Shown here in pieces: positions 8,764 to 16,846 of a stretch of DNA of 64,000 bases (position 1 is the stretch's first letter; each line of letters starts with the position of its first letter). The notes under the pieces were generated by a model, which saw nothing but the letters and a program-made list of their open reading frames with translations, did no database searches and was not told where the DNA came from. The stretch lies in NCBI RefSeq assembly GCF_042219855.1, contig NZ_JBHJHP010000002.1:310001-374000 (forward strand). Direction: 5' to 3'. The translations under genes were made by a program, and so were the position numbers. Source of the DNA: JBHJHP01 sp042219855. Its GTDB lineage: Bacteria > Bacteroidota > Bacteroidia > Bacteroidales > UBA5342.

Positions 8764-9962
8764 AAGTTTTAATTAATGCATATGCAATAAGTCCCAATAA
8801 AGGCTCTGAACCAGGCATGGGATGGAACTGGATAGTCGAACTTTCAAAAATACACAATTTATATATTATTACTGAATCAGAGTTTAAAACAGAAATAGAA
8901 AGTAAAATTGTCTCCCTTCAACAAAAAGATAATCTAAATTTTTATTTCATCGATATAGGACTAAAAGCCAGAAAAATGTGTTGGAACCAAGGAGATTGGA
9001 GGTTTTATTTTCATTATCACGCTTGGCAAAAAAGAGCACTTCAAATGGCCAAACAAATTATACAACTTAATCAAATCGACGTAATTCATCAACTTAATAT
9101 GGTTGGCTACAGAGAACCTGGATTACTTTGGAAGATTAATGGAATTCCCAAAATATGGGGCCCAGTTGGAGGTTTCGGTGGTGTTAAACTATCGTCATTG
9201 AATTCGACAATTGAACGACATATATTTAAGCAGTTAATAAAAAATGTTCTGAATAAATTTCAGATAAAACTGCCATACATTCAAAAGGCTATAAACAATT
9301 ATGATGCGATTGTTGCATGCAATTCTTTAGCAAGTAAAGAACTTTCAAAATATAAGAAAAAGAGAATACCGGTTATTCATGAAGTTGGAACGAGAACAAT
9401 TCATAATCAAATAAAGTCTTACAAGCAAAATCAAACATTAAATCTTATCTGGATTGGAAGAAACATTCCAACTAAAGGTCTTAATATAGCCATTAAAGTT
9501 ATGAAGAAACTAAAAGATTATAACATTAGACTTAAAGTAATTGGTGTTTCTGAAAATACTATATCTGAACATTCTGAAAATATTGAATACCATTCATGGG
9601 TAGAGCATAAAAAAGTAAAAGAATATATTCTTGAATCTCATCTTCTGTTTTTTACAAGTGTATTTGAAGCAACTGGAACAGTTGTTCTCGAAGCTCTATC
9701 AAATGGGTTACCAGTAATTTGCCATGATACTTGTGGACAAGGTGATATTATTGACAATACTTGCGGAATTAAAATACCATTAAATAATTTTACAAAAAGT
9801 GTAAAAGATTTCGAAGATGTCTTGCTAAATGTTTATCAGAATCCTCAATTAATAAATGCTTTGTCAATCGGGGCTCTTAATAAAGCATCTGAATTGACGT
9901 GGAGTAATAATTCAAAAAAAATGAAATATCTCTATGAGGAAATAATCTCAAATCAATCTTAA
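8760..9962 (+). CDS. Glycosyltransferase family 4
   Basis: A 400-residue GT4-type protein. It opens with VLINAYAISPNKGSEPGMGW, the form seen in transferases with the conserved GSE-PGxGW loop. It continues with IWGPVGGFGG in the acceptor domain and a donor domain containing LIWIGRNIPTKGLNIAI, then FFTSVFEATGTVVLEALSNG and LPVICHDTCGQGDII. EATGTVVLEA fits the EX7E motif. The ATGA overlap with the previous gene and 4 bp gap to the WecG-like gene show tight operon packing. It is likely a repeat-unit glycosyltransferase of unknown specificity. Confidence 0.9.
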   Translation: MKVLINAYAISPNKGSEPGMGWNWIVELSKIHNLYIITESEFKTEIESKIVSLQQKDNLNFYFIDIGLKARKMCWNQGDWRFYFHYHAWQKRALQMAKQIIQLNQIDVIHQLNMVGYREPGLLWKINGIPKIWGPVGGFGGVKLSSLNSTIERHIFKQLIKNVLNKFQIKLPYIQKAINNYDAIVACNSLASKELSKYKKKRIPVIHEVGTRTIHNQIKSYKQNQTLNLIWIGRNIPTKGLNIAIKVMKKLKDYNIRLKVIGVSENTISEHSENIEYHSWVEHKKVKEYILESHLLFFTSVFEATGTVVLEALSNGLPVICHDTCGQGDIIDNTCGIKIPLNNFTKSVKDFEDVLLNVYQNPQLINALSIGALNKASELTWSNNSKKMKYLYEEIISNQS

Positions 9963-9966
9963 TTGC

Positions 9967-10713
9967 ATGACTTTAAAATCATTAGATTTACTTGGCTATC
10001 CAGTTTTTATCGAAAAGGTAGATCAAATACCTTTCAATGAAAAAATTACGATCAATACATTAAACGCACATTCTTATAGAATTGCAAAAAAGGATTTACT
10101 TTTTAGCAAAGCTTTAAAATCATCAGATATATTATTACCAGATGGCATAAGTATTGCCCATGGAATAAATATATTTTATAAAAAGGTAAAAATTAGAAAA
10201 ATTGCTGGATATGACGCTTTTCTTTATCTGTTAAATGTTTTAAATGGCAATCATGAAAACTGTTTTTTCCTAGGTTCTACTGAAACTACCTTAAATTTAT
10301 TAAAGGAAAAAGTAGCATCAAATTACCCAAATATAAAGATCGCTACTTTTTCACCTCCTTATAAAGCAGAATTCTCAAGAGAAGATAATGATTTAATGAT
10401 AAACTCAATAAATAAAGTAAATCCCAAAGTCCTATTTATTGGAATGACAGCTCCAAAACAGGAAAAATGGGGTTATATTCACAGAGATGAATTATCTGCA
10501 CAAATTGTTTGCAGCATAGGTGCTGTATTTGATTTTTATGCGGGAACAGTAAAGAGACCCAATAAGATTATTATCAAGTTAAACCTAGAATGGCTTGGGA
10601 GGTTAGTCAAGGAACCTAGAAGAATGTGGAGGAGATATCTACTCTCGACCCCTATATACTTTGTCGACCTTTATTTATCTGTATTAAGAGGAATTTTAAG
10701 ACCAAAACGATAA
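9967..10713 (+). CDS. WecG/TagA/CpsF family glycosyltransferase (GT26)
   Basis: A 248-residue protein matching the compact WecG/TagA/CpsF family, which transfers ManNAc, ManNAcA or related residues to polyprenyl-linked saccharides. Motifs in order are TLNAHSYRIAKKD, LLPDGISIA, FLGSTETTLNLL, LFIGMTAPKQEKW, SIGAVFDFYAGTVKRP, and EWLGRLVKEPRRMWRRYL near the C-terminus. The terminal basic/aromatic helix is thought to hold the enzyme on the membrane. Length is normal for the family. The two adjacent genes are 4 bp and 3 bp away. The exact donor sugar is not predictable. Confidence 0.93.
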   Translation: MTLKSLDLLGYPVFIEKVDQIPFNEKITINTLNAHSYRIAKKDLLFSKALKSSDILLPDGISIAHGINIFYKKVKIRKIAGYDAFLYLLNVLNGNHENCFFLGSTETTLNLLKEKVASNYPNIKIATFSPPYKAEFSREDNDLMINSINKVNPKVLFIGMTAPKQEKWGYIHRDELSAQIVCSIGAVFDFYAGTVKRPNKIIIKLNLEWLGRLVKEPRRMWRRYLLSTPIYFVDLYLSVLRGILRPKR

Positions 10714-10716
10714 ATC

Positions 10717-12597
10717 ATGTGCGGTATTGTTGGCATTATAAATAAATCAAAAAAGTCTGCTGACGAGTCATTACTTCGGAAAATGGCCGATAAAATTGCT
10801 CACCGTGGGCCGGACGACGAAGGATATAATATTTCCAATAACGTTGGCCTAGGACATAAACGATTGTCAATTATTGATCTTAAAAGTGGCCACCAACCGA
10901 TGGCATGCAAGGAAAATACAATTGTTTTCAATGGTGAAATATACAACTACATTGAGTTAAGAGAATCACTAAAAAACCAGGGATATCAGTTCGAAACTGA
11001 TTCTGATACGGAAGTTATTCTAAAATCATACGAGGCATACGGCGCTGATTGCCTGAATTATCTGAACGGAATGTTTGCTTTTGTGATTTATGACAATAAG
11101 GCGTCAAAAGTATTTATCGCGCGTGATCACTTTGGTATAAAACCACTTTACTATTTCAATTCAGATGAACACTTTCTGTTTGGTTCAGAAATTAAAGCTT
11201 TGTTGGCACATCCGGCTGTACATGCAAAACCAAACGATGATTCTTTACAGGAGTATCTGACTTTTCAATTTGTGATGGGGCAGAATACAATGTTTGACAG
11301 CATTTATAAAATATTGCCCGGACATTACATGGTAATTGACCTTCAAAATTATGATGCTCATCAGATTTGTTATTGGGAACCACATTTTGAAGTAGACGAA
11401 CATCATACAGAACTTTATTTTGTGGAAGAACTGAGAAGTCTTCTGGAGGATACTATAAAGATTCAGTTGAGAAGTGATGTCCCCCTGGGAACATATCTGA
11501 GCGGAGGAATGGATTCCTCAATTGTAACACTCTTAGCATCGAAGTATTACGATGGGAGACTAAAAACATTCACAGGAGCTTTCAGGGAAGGCAAGGATTT
11601 TGATGAAACATATTATGCAAAAGAAGTTTCAAAAGCAGTAAATGGAAACTACTTTGAAATCTTCCCTACTCAACATGATTTTACAGATACCCTTACGAAA
11701 CTAATATATCAGTTAGATGAACCTGTTGCAGGCCCGGGTATTTTCCCGCAGTACATGGTTTCCAAACTTGCCAAAGAGAATGTAACAGTTGTATTAGGCG
11801 GACAGGGTGGTGATGAAATTTTTGGTGGATACGCACGATATATGATAGCCTATTTTGAGCAGGCAGTTAAAGGAGCCATGTTTGAATCAACAGAAGAAGG
11901 TGAACACATCGTTTCTCTTGAATCAATAATTCCAAATCTGCCATACATACACAGATATGTGCCAATGATGCGGGAATTCTGGGAAAAAGGAGCTTTTGAT
12001 CCCATGGATCGACGGTATTTTCATTTGCTTGACCGAAGTGGAAGTAGCTTATCATATTTCACTGAAGACTTTCAGCAGACCTATAATAAAGAATCGGTCT
12101 TTGAACGGTTTCAGAAGATTTTTAATCACCCTGACACCAAATCTTATTACAACAAGATGACCCATTTCGATATGTTTGGCAGCCTGTTAGGTCTTCTGCA
12201 GGTGGAAGACAGGGTTAGTATGTCTGTTTCCCTTGAATCGAGGGTCCCACTGCTTGACAGAAGAATTGTTGATCTGGTGGCTAAAATGCCACCGGCAATG
12301 AAATATAAAGGAGCCGGAATGAAATATTTATTAAAAAAAGCAACTCAGGATATTTTACCGGAACCTATTTTAAACAGAAAAGATAAAATGGGCTTCCCTG
12401 TTCCACTTCATTTATGGGCAAAAAACGGCGCCTCTGATTTTATTCGCGATATTTTGCTTTCTAAGAAAAGTAGGGAGAGAGGGATTTTTGACCACGCCAA
12501 TATTGAAGATTTAATTGCATCTGAACGATCATTTGGCCGTTCGCTTTGGGGATTATTATCACTTGAATTATGGTTTAATACCTATATTGATAATTAA
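10717..12597 (+). CDS. asnB: Asparagine synthase (glutamine-hydrolysing)-type amidotransferase
   Basis: A 626-residue class-II glutamine amidotransferase fused to an AsnB synthetase domain. Cys2 in MCGIVGI is the N-terminal nucleophile for glutamine hydrolysis. RGPDDEG and FNGEIYNY follow in the glutaminase domain, and the PP-loop SGGMDS at residues 262-267 binds ATP. Length is normal. It could make asparagine, but AsnB homologues inside O-antigen clusters (WbpS in Pseudomonas) amidate uronic-acid sugars. A nucleotide-sugar dehydrogenase lies just downstream, so the sugar-amidation role is plausible here. The choice between the two is inference. Confidence 0.88.
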   Translation: MCGIVGIINKSKKSADESLLRKMADKIAHRGPDDEGYNISNNVGLGHKRLSIIDLKSGHQPMACKENTIVFNGEIYNYIELRESLKNQGYQFETDSDTEVILKSYEAYGADCLNYLNGMFAFVIYDNKASKVFIARDHFGIKPLYYFNSDEHFLFGSEIKALLAHPAVHAKPNDDSLQEYLTFQFVMGQNTMFDSIYKILPGHYMVIDLQNYDAHQICYWEPHFEVDEHHTELYFVEELRSLLEDTIKIQLRSDVPLGTYLSGGMDSSIVTLLASKYYDGRLKTFTGAFREGKDFDETYYAKEVSKAVNGNYFEIFPTQHDFTDTLTKLIYQLDEPVAGPGIFPQYMVSKLAKENVTVVLGGQGGDEIFGGYARYMIAYFEQAVKGAMFESTEEGEHIVSLESIIPNLPYIHRYVPMMREFWEKGAFDPMDRRYFHLLDRSGSSLSYFTEDFQQTYNKESVFERFQKIFNHPDTKSYYNKMTHFDMFGSLLGLLQVEDRVSMSVSLESRVPLLDRRIVDLVAKMPPAMKYKGAGMKYLLKKATQDILPEPILNRKDKMGFPVPLHLWAKNGASDFIRDILLSKKSRERGIFDHANIEDLIASERSFGRSLWGLLSLELWFNTYIDN

Positions 12598-12630
12598 TGT
12601 TGAATTATTAAATCGCTGCAATTGTAGAAT

Positions 12631-12669
12631 ATTGAAATGTTAGAATGTTAATTTGTTGAAATGTTGAAG
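12631..12669. repeat. ATGTT-rich left flank of the four-helix-bundle cassette
   Basis: An imperfect short-repeat tract with repeated GAAATGTT / GAATGTT / GTTGAAATGTTGA words, about 60 bp before the S23-type gene. The rest of the 12598-12726 spacer is AT-rich with no gene visible. The complementary kind of tract follows the gene, so the two flanks look like a degenerate inverted repeat. Confidence 0.5.
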
Positions 12670-12726
12670 AATTAAAGACTGATATTGAATATTATATCAA
12701 AAAGATAACCCTTTAAACCTAAAATT

Positions 12727-13092
12727 ATGTCAACGATAAAAAATTTTGAAGATTTAACAATCTGGAAAGATTCCCGGAATCTGGTAAAAACAATTTATTC
12801 ATCATTTCAAATGATAAAGGATTTTGGATACAAAGATCAAATTCAAAGAGCGTCAATCTCAATTATGAACAATATTGCTGAAGGATTTGAAAGAGATTCT
12901 AATAAAGAATTTATTCGATATCTGTATATTTCAAAAGCATCATGCGGGGAAGTTAGAAGTATGCTTTATGTAGCTAAGGATTTGGCATATTTAGGTAATG
13001 ATCAAACAGATAATTTACAGAAATCGTGTAGAAAAATTGCAATTAGCACTAATAAAATGATTGAATATCTAAAAACAACATTAAAACATTAA
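12727..13092 (+). CDS. Four-helix bundle protein, S23 / 23S rRNA intervening-sequence family
   Basis: A 121-residue all-helical protein of the family first found as ORFs in 23S rRNA intervening sequences. Typical signatures are FEDLTIWKDSRNLV at the N-terminus, the DQIQRASISIMNNIAEGFER core, and FIRYLYISKASCGEVRSML. Homologues are scattered as solitary genes through Bacteroidota genomes and their function is unknown; the fold is shared with the Avd accessory protein of diversity-generating retroelements. It interrupts the polysaccharide operon between asnB and the sugar dehydrogenase. It has ATGTT-rich flanks, the right one overlapping its last codons, which suggests an inserted cassette. Confidence 0.88.
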   Translation: MSTIKNFEDLTIWKDSRNLVKTIYSSFQMIKDFGYKDQIQRASISIMNNIAEGFERDSNKEFIRYLYISKASCGEVRSMLYVAKDLAYLGNDQTDNLQKSCRKIAISTNKMIEYLKTTLKH

Positions 13093-13116
13093 AACGCTTG
13101 TACATTTAAACATTTA
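13076..13116. repeat. AACATT-rich right flank of the four-helix-bundle cassette
   Basis: AACATT-type words (ACAACATTAAAACATTAAAA, then TACATTTAAACATTT) overlap the last codons and stop of the four-helix-bundle gene. They run up to the start region of the dehydrogenase. They are roughly complementary in sense to the ATGTT-rich tract before the gene. Confidence 0.45.
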
Positions 13117-13119
13117 TAT

Positions 13120-14829
13120 ATGAAAGACTGGAAAGTTGAAAAAATAGGAGTTGTTGGTCCGGGTATCGTAGGTATGCCCATGGCAGCTCTTCTGGCTAAT
13201 GCTAAAATAAAAATTGGTACAGATACACCGGCTAAAGTTGTTGTAATCCAACGTAATTCTAAAAATTCCGGATGGAAGGTTGATGCTATCAATTCCGGAA
13301 AATCAGTAATTGGAGGAATAGAACCGGGATTAAATGATATTGTAGAAAAAAGTGTTAAAGAAGGAATTCTGAGTGCTTCGTATGACTTTAATGATATTGC
13401 AGATGCTGATATGATATTAGTATCTATTCAAACTGACAAAAAAGGCCTTGAACCGGATTACGGCCCCATGTTTGGTGGTTTAACCAGTCTGGCTGAAGCG
13501 CTCCAAAACAAACCTGCACATAAAAAACCAATCATTGTTTTTGAATCTACTTTAGCACCATCATCCATGATGACTGTCATGAAGGATCACTTTGCAAAAT
13601 TTGGTTTAATCGAAGGAAAGGATATTCTTTTGGGAAACAGTCCTAACCGTGTCATGCCGGGAAGACTTGTAGAGCGCGTTGCAGCTTCAGATAAATTAAT
13701 CGGAGGACTTCAACCGGAAACGCCTCAGATGATTAAAAAAGTTTATTCGCACATTGTAAAGAATGGCACATTATTTACGACTAACAGCCTGACTGCAGAG
13801 ATTGAAAAAACACTTGAAAATGCGTACAGAGACGTAAGAATTGCTTTCTCTGCGGAAATGGTAAGATATTGCGACAATCATAATATCGACTTTTTCAGAT
13901 TAAGAGATAGTATTAATGAACGCCTTTCGCAATCGGATAATGCTACTACTGATCCAAATGCAGTTCCTTCAGGCGGTTTGTTGATTCCAATGATTGGTGT
14001 TGGAGGACATTGTCTGCCCAAAGACGGCATCCTACTTTGGTGGAGAAAAATTGAAAAAGAGCAAAATACGACCAATAGTCTGATTGTGGGTTCAAGAGCC
14101 ATAAACGATGAAGCACCTTTAAAGAGTATTGAACTGGCAGAAAGAACATTTGGATCATTGGACAATAAGAAAATAGCCCTTTTAGGTGCTGCTTATCGCT
14201 TTAATTCTGAAGATACAAGGAACTCTCCCTCTCTTGAACTGGCTAAACTTCTGATCGAAAAAGGTTGTGATGTAACAATACATGACCCATTTGTAAAGCC
14301 CGAGGATCAAAACATTATGAAATATGGATTCGAAAGTATTTTTACCAATGACTTAAATGCAGCATTGAAGAATACCGAATTTACCTTTTTATGCACTTCG
14401 CATAAGTATTATCTTGATCATGAAGATGAAATATTAAGTAATAAATCAAACAAAGGAATTTTTGACGGATGTAACATTTATCATGCTGATATTGTTAACA
14501 AAATCAAAGTTCCGTATTGCGGTATTGGAAGAGGTAAAGAGGAACCATCAGAAGAATTTACCAGGTTTGTATATGACAGCTTTATAGCATGTGAAAAAGG
14601 CGTTGCAAATGAAGTAAAATCTTTGATAGAATTTTTCAATTGGAAATACGCCGAAACAGACTTTAATAAAGCGAAATTTGAAGATGTACAACATCTGGCA
14701 TCTACCTGTTCCACAGGTTGTGAAATAGTTAATCCCGGTAAAATTGAAGAAATTTATTCTTTCAATGGATTTCAGTCAAAACTTGTTGAGTATGCATTTA
14801 ATGCACAAAATAAAGAAGTTCTGGCTTAA
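13120..14829 (+). CDS. UDP-glucose/GDP-mannose dehydrogenase family (nucleotide-sugar 6-dehydrogenase)
   Basis: A 569-residue NAD-dependent dehydrogenase that oxidises a nucleotide sugar at C6 to a uronic acid. The N-terminal Rossmann fold shows KIGVVGPGIVGMPMA, with Pro where GxGYVG is usual. The central domain has SLTAEIEKTLENAYRDVRIA. The catalytic cysteine is C298 in GVGGHCLPKDG, and the C-terminal domain contains GAAYRFNSEDTRNSPS. It is over 100 residues longer than the common 430-450, with a tail beyond the third domain containing STCSTGCEI. The product would be a carboxylated sugar, the natural substrate for amidation by the neighbouring AsnB or ATP-grasp enzymes. Confidence 0.88.
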   Translation: MKDWKVEKIGVVGPGIVGMPMAALLANAKIKIGTDTPAKVVVIQRNSKNSGWKVDAINSGKSVIGGIEPGLNDIVEKSVKEGILSASYDFNDIADADMILVSIQTDKKGLEPDYGPMFGGLTSLAEALQNKPAHKKPIIVFESTLAPSSMMTVMKDHFAKFGLIEGKDILLGNSPNRVMPGRLVERVAASDKLIGGLQPETPQMIKKVYSHIVKNGTLFTTNSLTAEIEKTLENAYRDVRIAFSAEMVRYCDNHNIDFFRLRDSINERLSQSDNATTDPNAVPSGGLLIPMIGVGGHCLPKDGILLWWRKIEKEQNTTNSLIVGSRAINDEAPLKSIELAERTFGSLDNKKIALLGAAYRFNSEDTRNSPSLELAKLLIEKGCDVTIHDPFVKPEDQNIMKYGFESIFTNDLNAALKNTEFTFLCTSHKYYLDHEDEILSNKSNKGIFDGCNIYHADIVNKIKVPYCGIGRGKEEPSEEFTRFVYDSFIACEKGVANEVKSLIEFFNWKYAETDFNKAKFEDVQHLASTCSTGCEIVNPGKIEEIYSFNGFQSKLVEYAFNAQNKEVLA

Positions 14830-14960
14830 CGTCATTGCGAGAAGGAGGAACGACGACGAAGCAATCTCTTGCACAATGAAACTAACTTAAATGATGAGAT
14901 TACTTCGTCACAAAATGAAATTCATTTGCTGTAGGTAATAGTATGTTCCTCGTGATGACG
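14830..14960. repeat. 131-bp palindromic element, copy 1
   Basis: Begins CGTCATTGCGAG immediately after the dehydrogenase stop and ends CTCGTGATGACG. The left arm 14830-14868 and the right arm from 14896 are inverted relative to each other (CGTCAT...CAATCTC against GAGATTACTTCG...ATGACG). The right arm carries an extra segment of about 33 bp that itself contains the palindrome AAATGAATTTCATTT, here in its complementary form. The last 67 bp (14894-14960) are identical to 15422-15488. No gene lies in it. Confidence 0.85.
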
Positions 14961-14971
14961 ATTGCATATAA

Positions 14972-15000
14972 CGTCATCTCAAGCGGAGCGCGGCGATCTC
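14972..15000. repeat. Left inverted arm flanking the GIY-YIG gene
   Basis: CGTCATCTCAAGCGGAGCG through GCGATCTC, ending 15 bp before the GIY-YIG start. It shares the CGTCAT outer end, a central CGGAG and the ATCTC inner end with the reverse complement of 15308-15345, so the gene sits in the loop of a degenerate inverted repeat. The arms resemble, but do not equal, the 131-bp elements outside. Confidence 0.65.
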
Positions 15001-15015
15001 ATTTTTAATAAATAA

Positions 15016-15309
15016 ATGGAAAGAGGCGGGTACGTTTATATTTTAACAAATAAAAATAATAAGGTACTTTACACTGGAGTTACTTCAGATTTATCGAAAA
15101 GAATATTCGAACACAAGAACAAACTTTATATTACATCATTTGCATCACGATACAATATTAGCAAATTGGTATATTTTAAAGGTTTTACTTCTATGGAGGA
15201 AGCTATTTTTGAGGAAAAGAGAATTAAATCCGGATCAAGAATTAAAAAAATTAAATTAATTGAATCTTTAAATCCGGAATGGGAAGATCTTTCTAATCAA
15301 TTTGAATGA
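15016..15309 (+). CDS. GIY-YIG nuclease domain protein
   Basis: A 97-residue single-domain GIY-YIG protein of the UPF0213/YhbQ type. The GIY half is YVYIL (residues 6-10) and the YIG half is YTGVT. The conserved Arg is in LSKRIFEHK and the metal-binding Glu probably lies in MEEAIFEEKRIK. These nucleases cut DNA with one Mg ion. It is unrelated to the surrounding glycan genes, splits the dehydrogenase from the FAD gene, and is held between inverted arms and two 131-bp palindromes. Its last codon overlaps the right arm. The association with repeats suggests a role in their mobilisation or spread, by analogy with REP-associated nucleases; this is inference. Confidence 0.88.
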   Translation: MERGGYVYILTNKNNKVLYTGVTSDLSKRIFEHKNKLYITSFASRYNISKLVYFKGFTSMEEAIFEEKRIKSGSRIKKIKLIESLNPEWEDLSNQFE

Positions 15310-15345
15310 GATTATTTCTCCGTAAACTGACGGATCGTAATGACG
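15308..15345. repeat. Right inverted arm flanking the GIY-YIG gene
   Basis: Starts GAGATTATTTCTCCG on the last two bases of the GIY-YIG stop codon and ends GTAATGACG. Its reverse complement begins CGTCATTACG and ends ATAATCTC, matching the outer and inner ends of the left arm at 14972-15000. The right arm is 9 bp longer. Confidence 0.65.
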
Positions 15346-15357
15346 TACAAATTCAGA

Positions 15358-15488
15358 CGTCATTGCGATGACGACAAAGGAGGAAGATGCAATCTCTTAA
15401 ACAAAGAATTATACTTAAAAAATGAGATTACTTCGTCACAAAATGAAATTCATTTGCTGTAGGTAATAGTATGTTCCTCGTGATGACG
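15358..15488. repeat. 131-bp palindromic element, copy 2
   Basis: The same length and orientation as the copy at 14830-14960, running from CGTCATTGCGATG to CTCGTGATGACG. Bases 15422-15488 are identical to 14894-14960; the left halves differ by several substitutions. It ends 23 bp before the FAD oxidoreductase start, so it forms most of that gene's 5' spacer and leader. Confidence 0.85.
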
Positions 15489-15511
15489 AATAAATTGAAA
15501 GTAAATTTTAA

Positions 15512-16846
15512 ATGAATAATAAACAAACATTTGGAATAATCGGAGGAGGCATGTTGGGTATGACTTTGGCATTCCGTCTTACTCAAGAAGGTTATAAAGT
15601 CACTCTGTTTGATGCTGCACCCAGTTTCGGAGGTCTTGCAAGTGCCTGGAATACTGACGGTATGACATGGGATAAATTCTATCATGTTATTCTTTTATCA
15701 GATAGCTATACCCGAAATCTTTTAAAGGACTTGGATCTTGATAAAGACATGAAATGGGTAGAAACAAAGACAGGTTTCTACACAAACGGGAAATTATATT
15801 CCATGTCGAACACGTTTGAATTTTTAAAGTTCCCTCCGCTAAATATAATAGATAAGCTTAGATTGGGTGGAACTATTTTCTATACTTCAAAGATGAAGAA
15901 CTGGAAGAAGCTGGAAAAAATTACAGTGGAAAAATTCCTGCGACGTTTATCCGGGAAAAAAACTTTTGAAAAAATATGGCTGCCGCTTTTACGGGCAAAA
16001 TTAGGTGACACCTATAAAAAAACTTCTGCAGCTTTCATATGGGCAACAATCCAACGTATGTATTCCGCAAGAAAAAGCGGGCTGAAAAAGGAAATGTTTG
16101 GATATTTACCCGGTGGTTATGCAAGAATACTTGAAGTTTTTAGTTCAAAGTTAAAAGAATCAGGAGTGGTACTAAACTCAGGATTCCGAGCAAAAACTAT
16201 TTACAGAAGCGAAAATAATGTAAATATTGAGTTTTCAGACGGATCAAAGTTCAAATTTGATAATGTAATAAATACAGTACCCTCATCATTTATACCGGAA
16301 ATGATTCCTGATCTTAGCCCAGAAGAAATTCAAAAACACAGCGGTATTGAATATCTTGGGGTGATTTGTCCTAATTTAATACTAAAAAAGGCTATATCTC
16401 CATATTATGTAACCAACATTACTGATCCGGGAGTTCCTTTTACCGGTGTAATAGAGATGACTGCGTTGGTTAATAAATCAGAACTTAAGAACAAGCATCT
16501 GGTATATTTACCAAAGTATGTGCAATCTAACGATCCCTACTTTAACAAATCAGATAAAGAAATTTCAGATCAGTTTATCGATTATTTATTAAAAATGTAT
16601 CCCCATTTACATCTGAACGATATTGAACATATTGAAATAGCAAGAGCCCGCAATGTATTTGCATTAAACCAATTAAACTACTCTTCTAATCTACCCCCGG
16701 TTAAATCTTCAGTTAATGGTTTATATCTGCTTAATTCTGCCCACATAACAAATGGAACTCTCAACGTAAATGAGACTATTCAATTAGCCCAAGAACAACT
16801 GAAAGAAATATTAGATGATGTTTTGCAGGAATATCAAGAAGTGTAA
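15512..16846 (+). CDS. NAD(P)/FAD-dependent oxidoreductase (amine oxidase / UDP-galactopyranose-mutase-like fold)
   Basis: A 444-residue flavoprotein. The N-terminal dinucleotide-binding fold is GIIGGGMLGMTLAFRL, followed by the second ribose-binding region VTLFDAAPSFGGLASAW. A C-terminal FAD contact is likely in GLYLLNSAHITNGTLNVNE. The fold is that of phytoene-desaturase and amine-oxidase type proteins. Relatives in Bacteroidota sit beside a methyltransferase, a NodB-type deacetylase and a GT2, as here, but their substrate is not established. The next gene starts 32 bp inside its end. It probably oxidises or rearranges a sugar or lipid carrier intermediate. Confidence 0.82.
   Translation: MNNKQTFGIIGGGMLGMTLAFRLTQEGYKVTLFDAAPSFGGLASAWNTDGMTWDKFYHVILLSDSYTRNLLKDLDLDKDMKWVETKTGFYTNGKLYSMSNTFEFLKFPPLNIIDKLRLGGTIFYTSKMKNWKKLEKITVEKFLRRLSGKKTFEKIWLPLLRAKLGDTYKKTSAAFIWATIQRMYSARKSGLKKEMFGYLPGGYARILEVFSSKLKESGVVLNSGFRAKTIYRSENNVNIEFSDGSKFKFDNVINTVPSSFIPEMIPDLSPEEIQKHSGIEYLGVICPNLILKKAISPYYVTNITDPGVPFTGVIEMTALVNKSELKNKHLVYLPKYVQSNDPYFNKSDKEISDQFIDYLLKMYPHLHLNDIEHIEIARARNVFALNQLNYSSNLPPVKSSVNGLYLLNSAHITNGTLNVNETIQLAQEQLKEILDDVLQEYQEV

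Noticed and set aside
14830..15488. Insertion sequence
   Set aside because: There are inverted repeats but no transposase; the GIY-YIG protein is a nuclease family, so only a nuclease-associated cassette is proposed.
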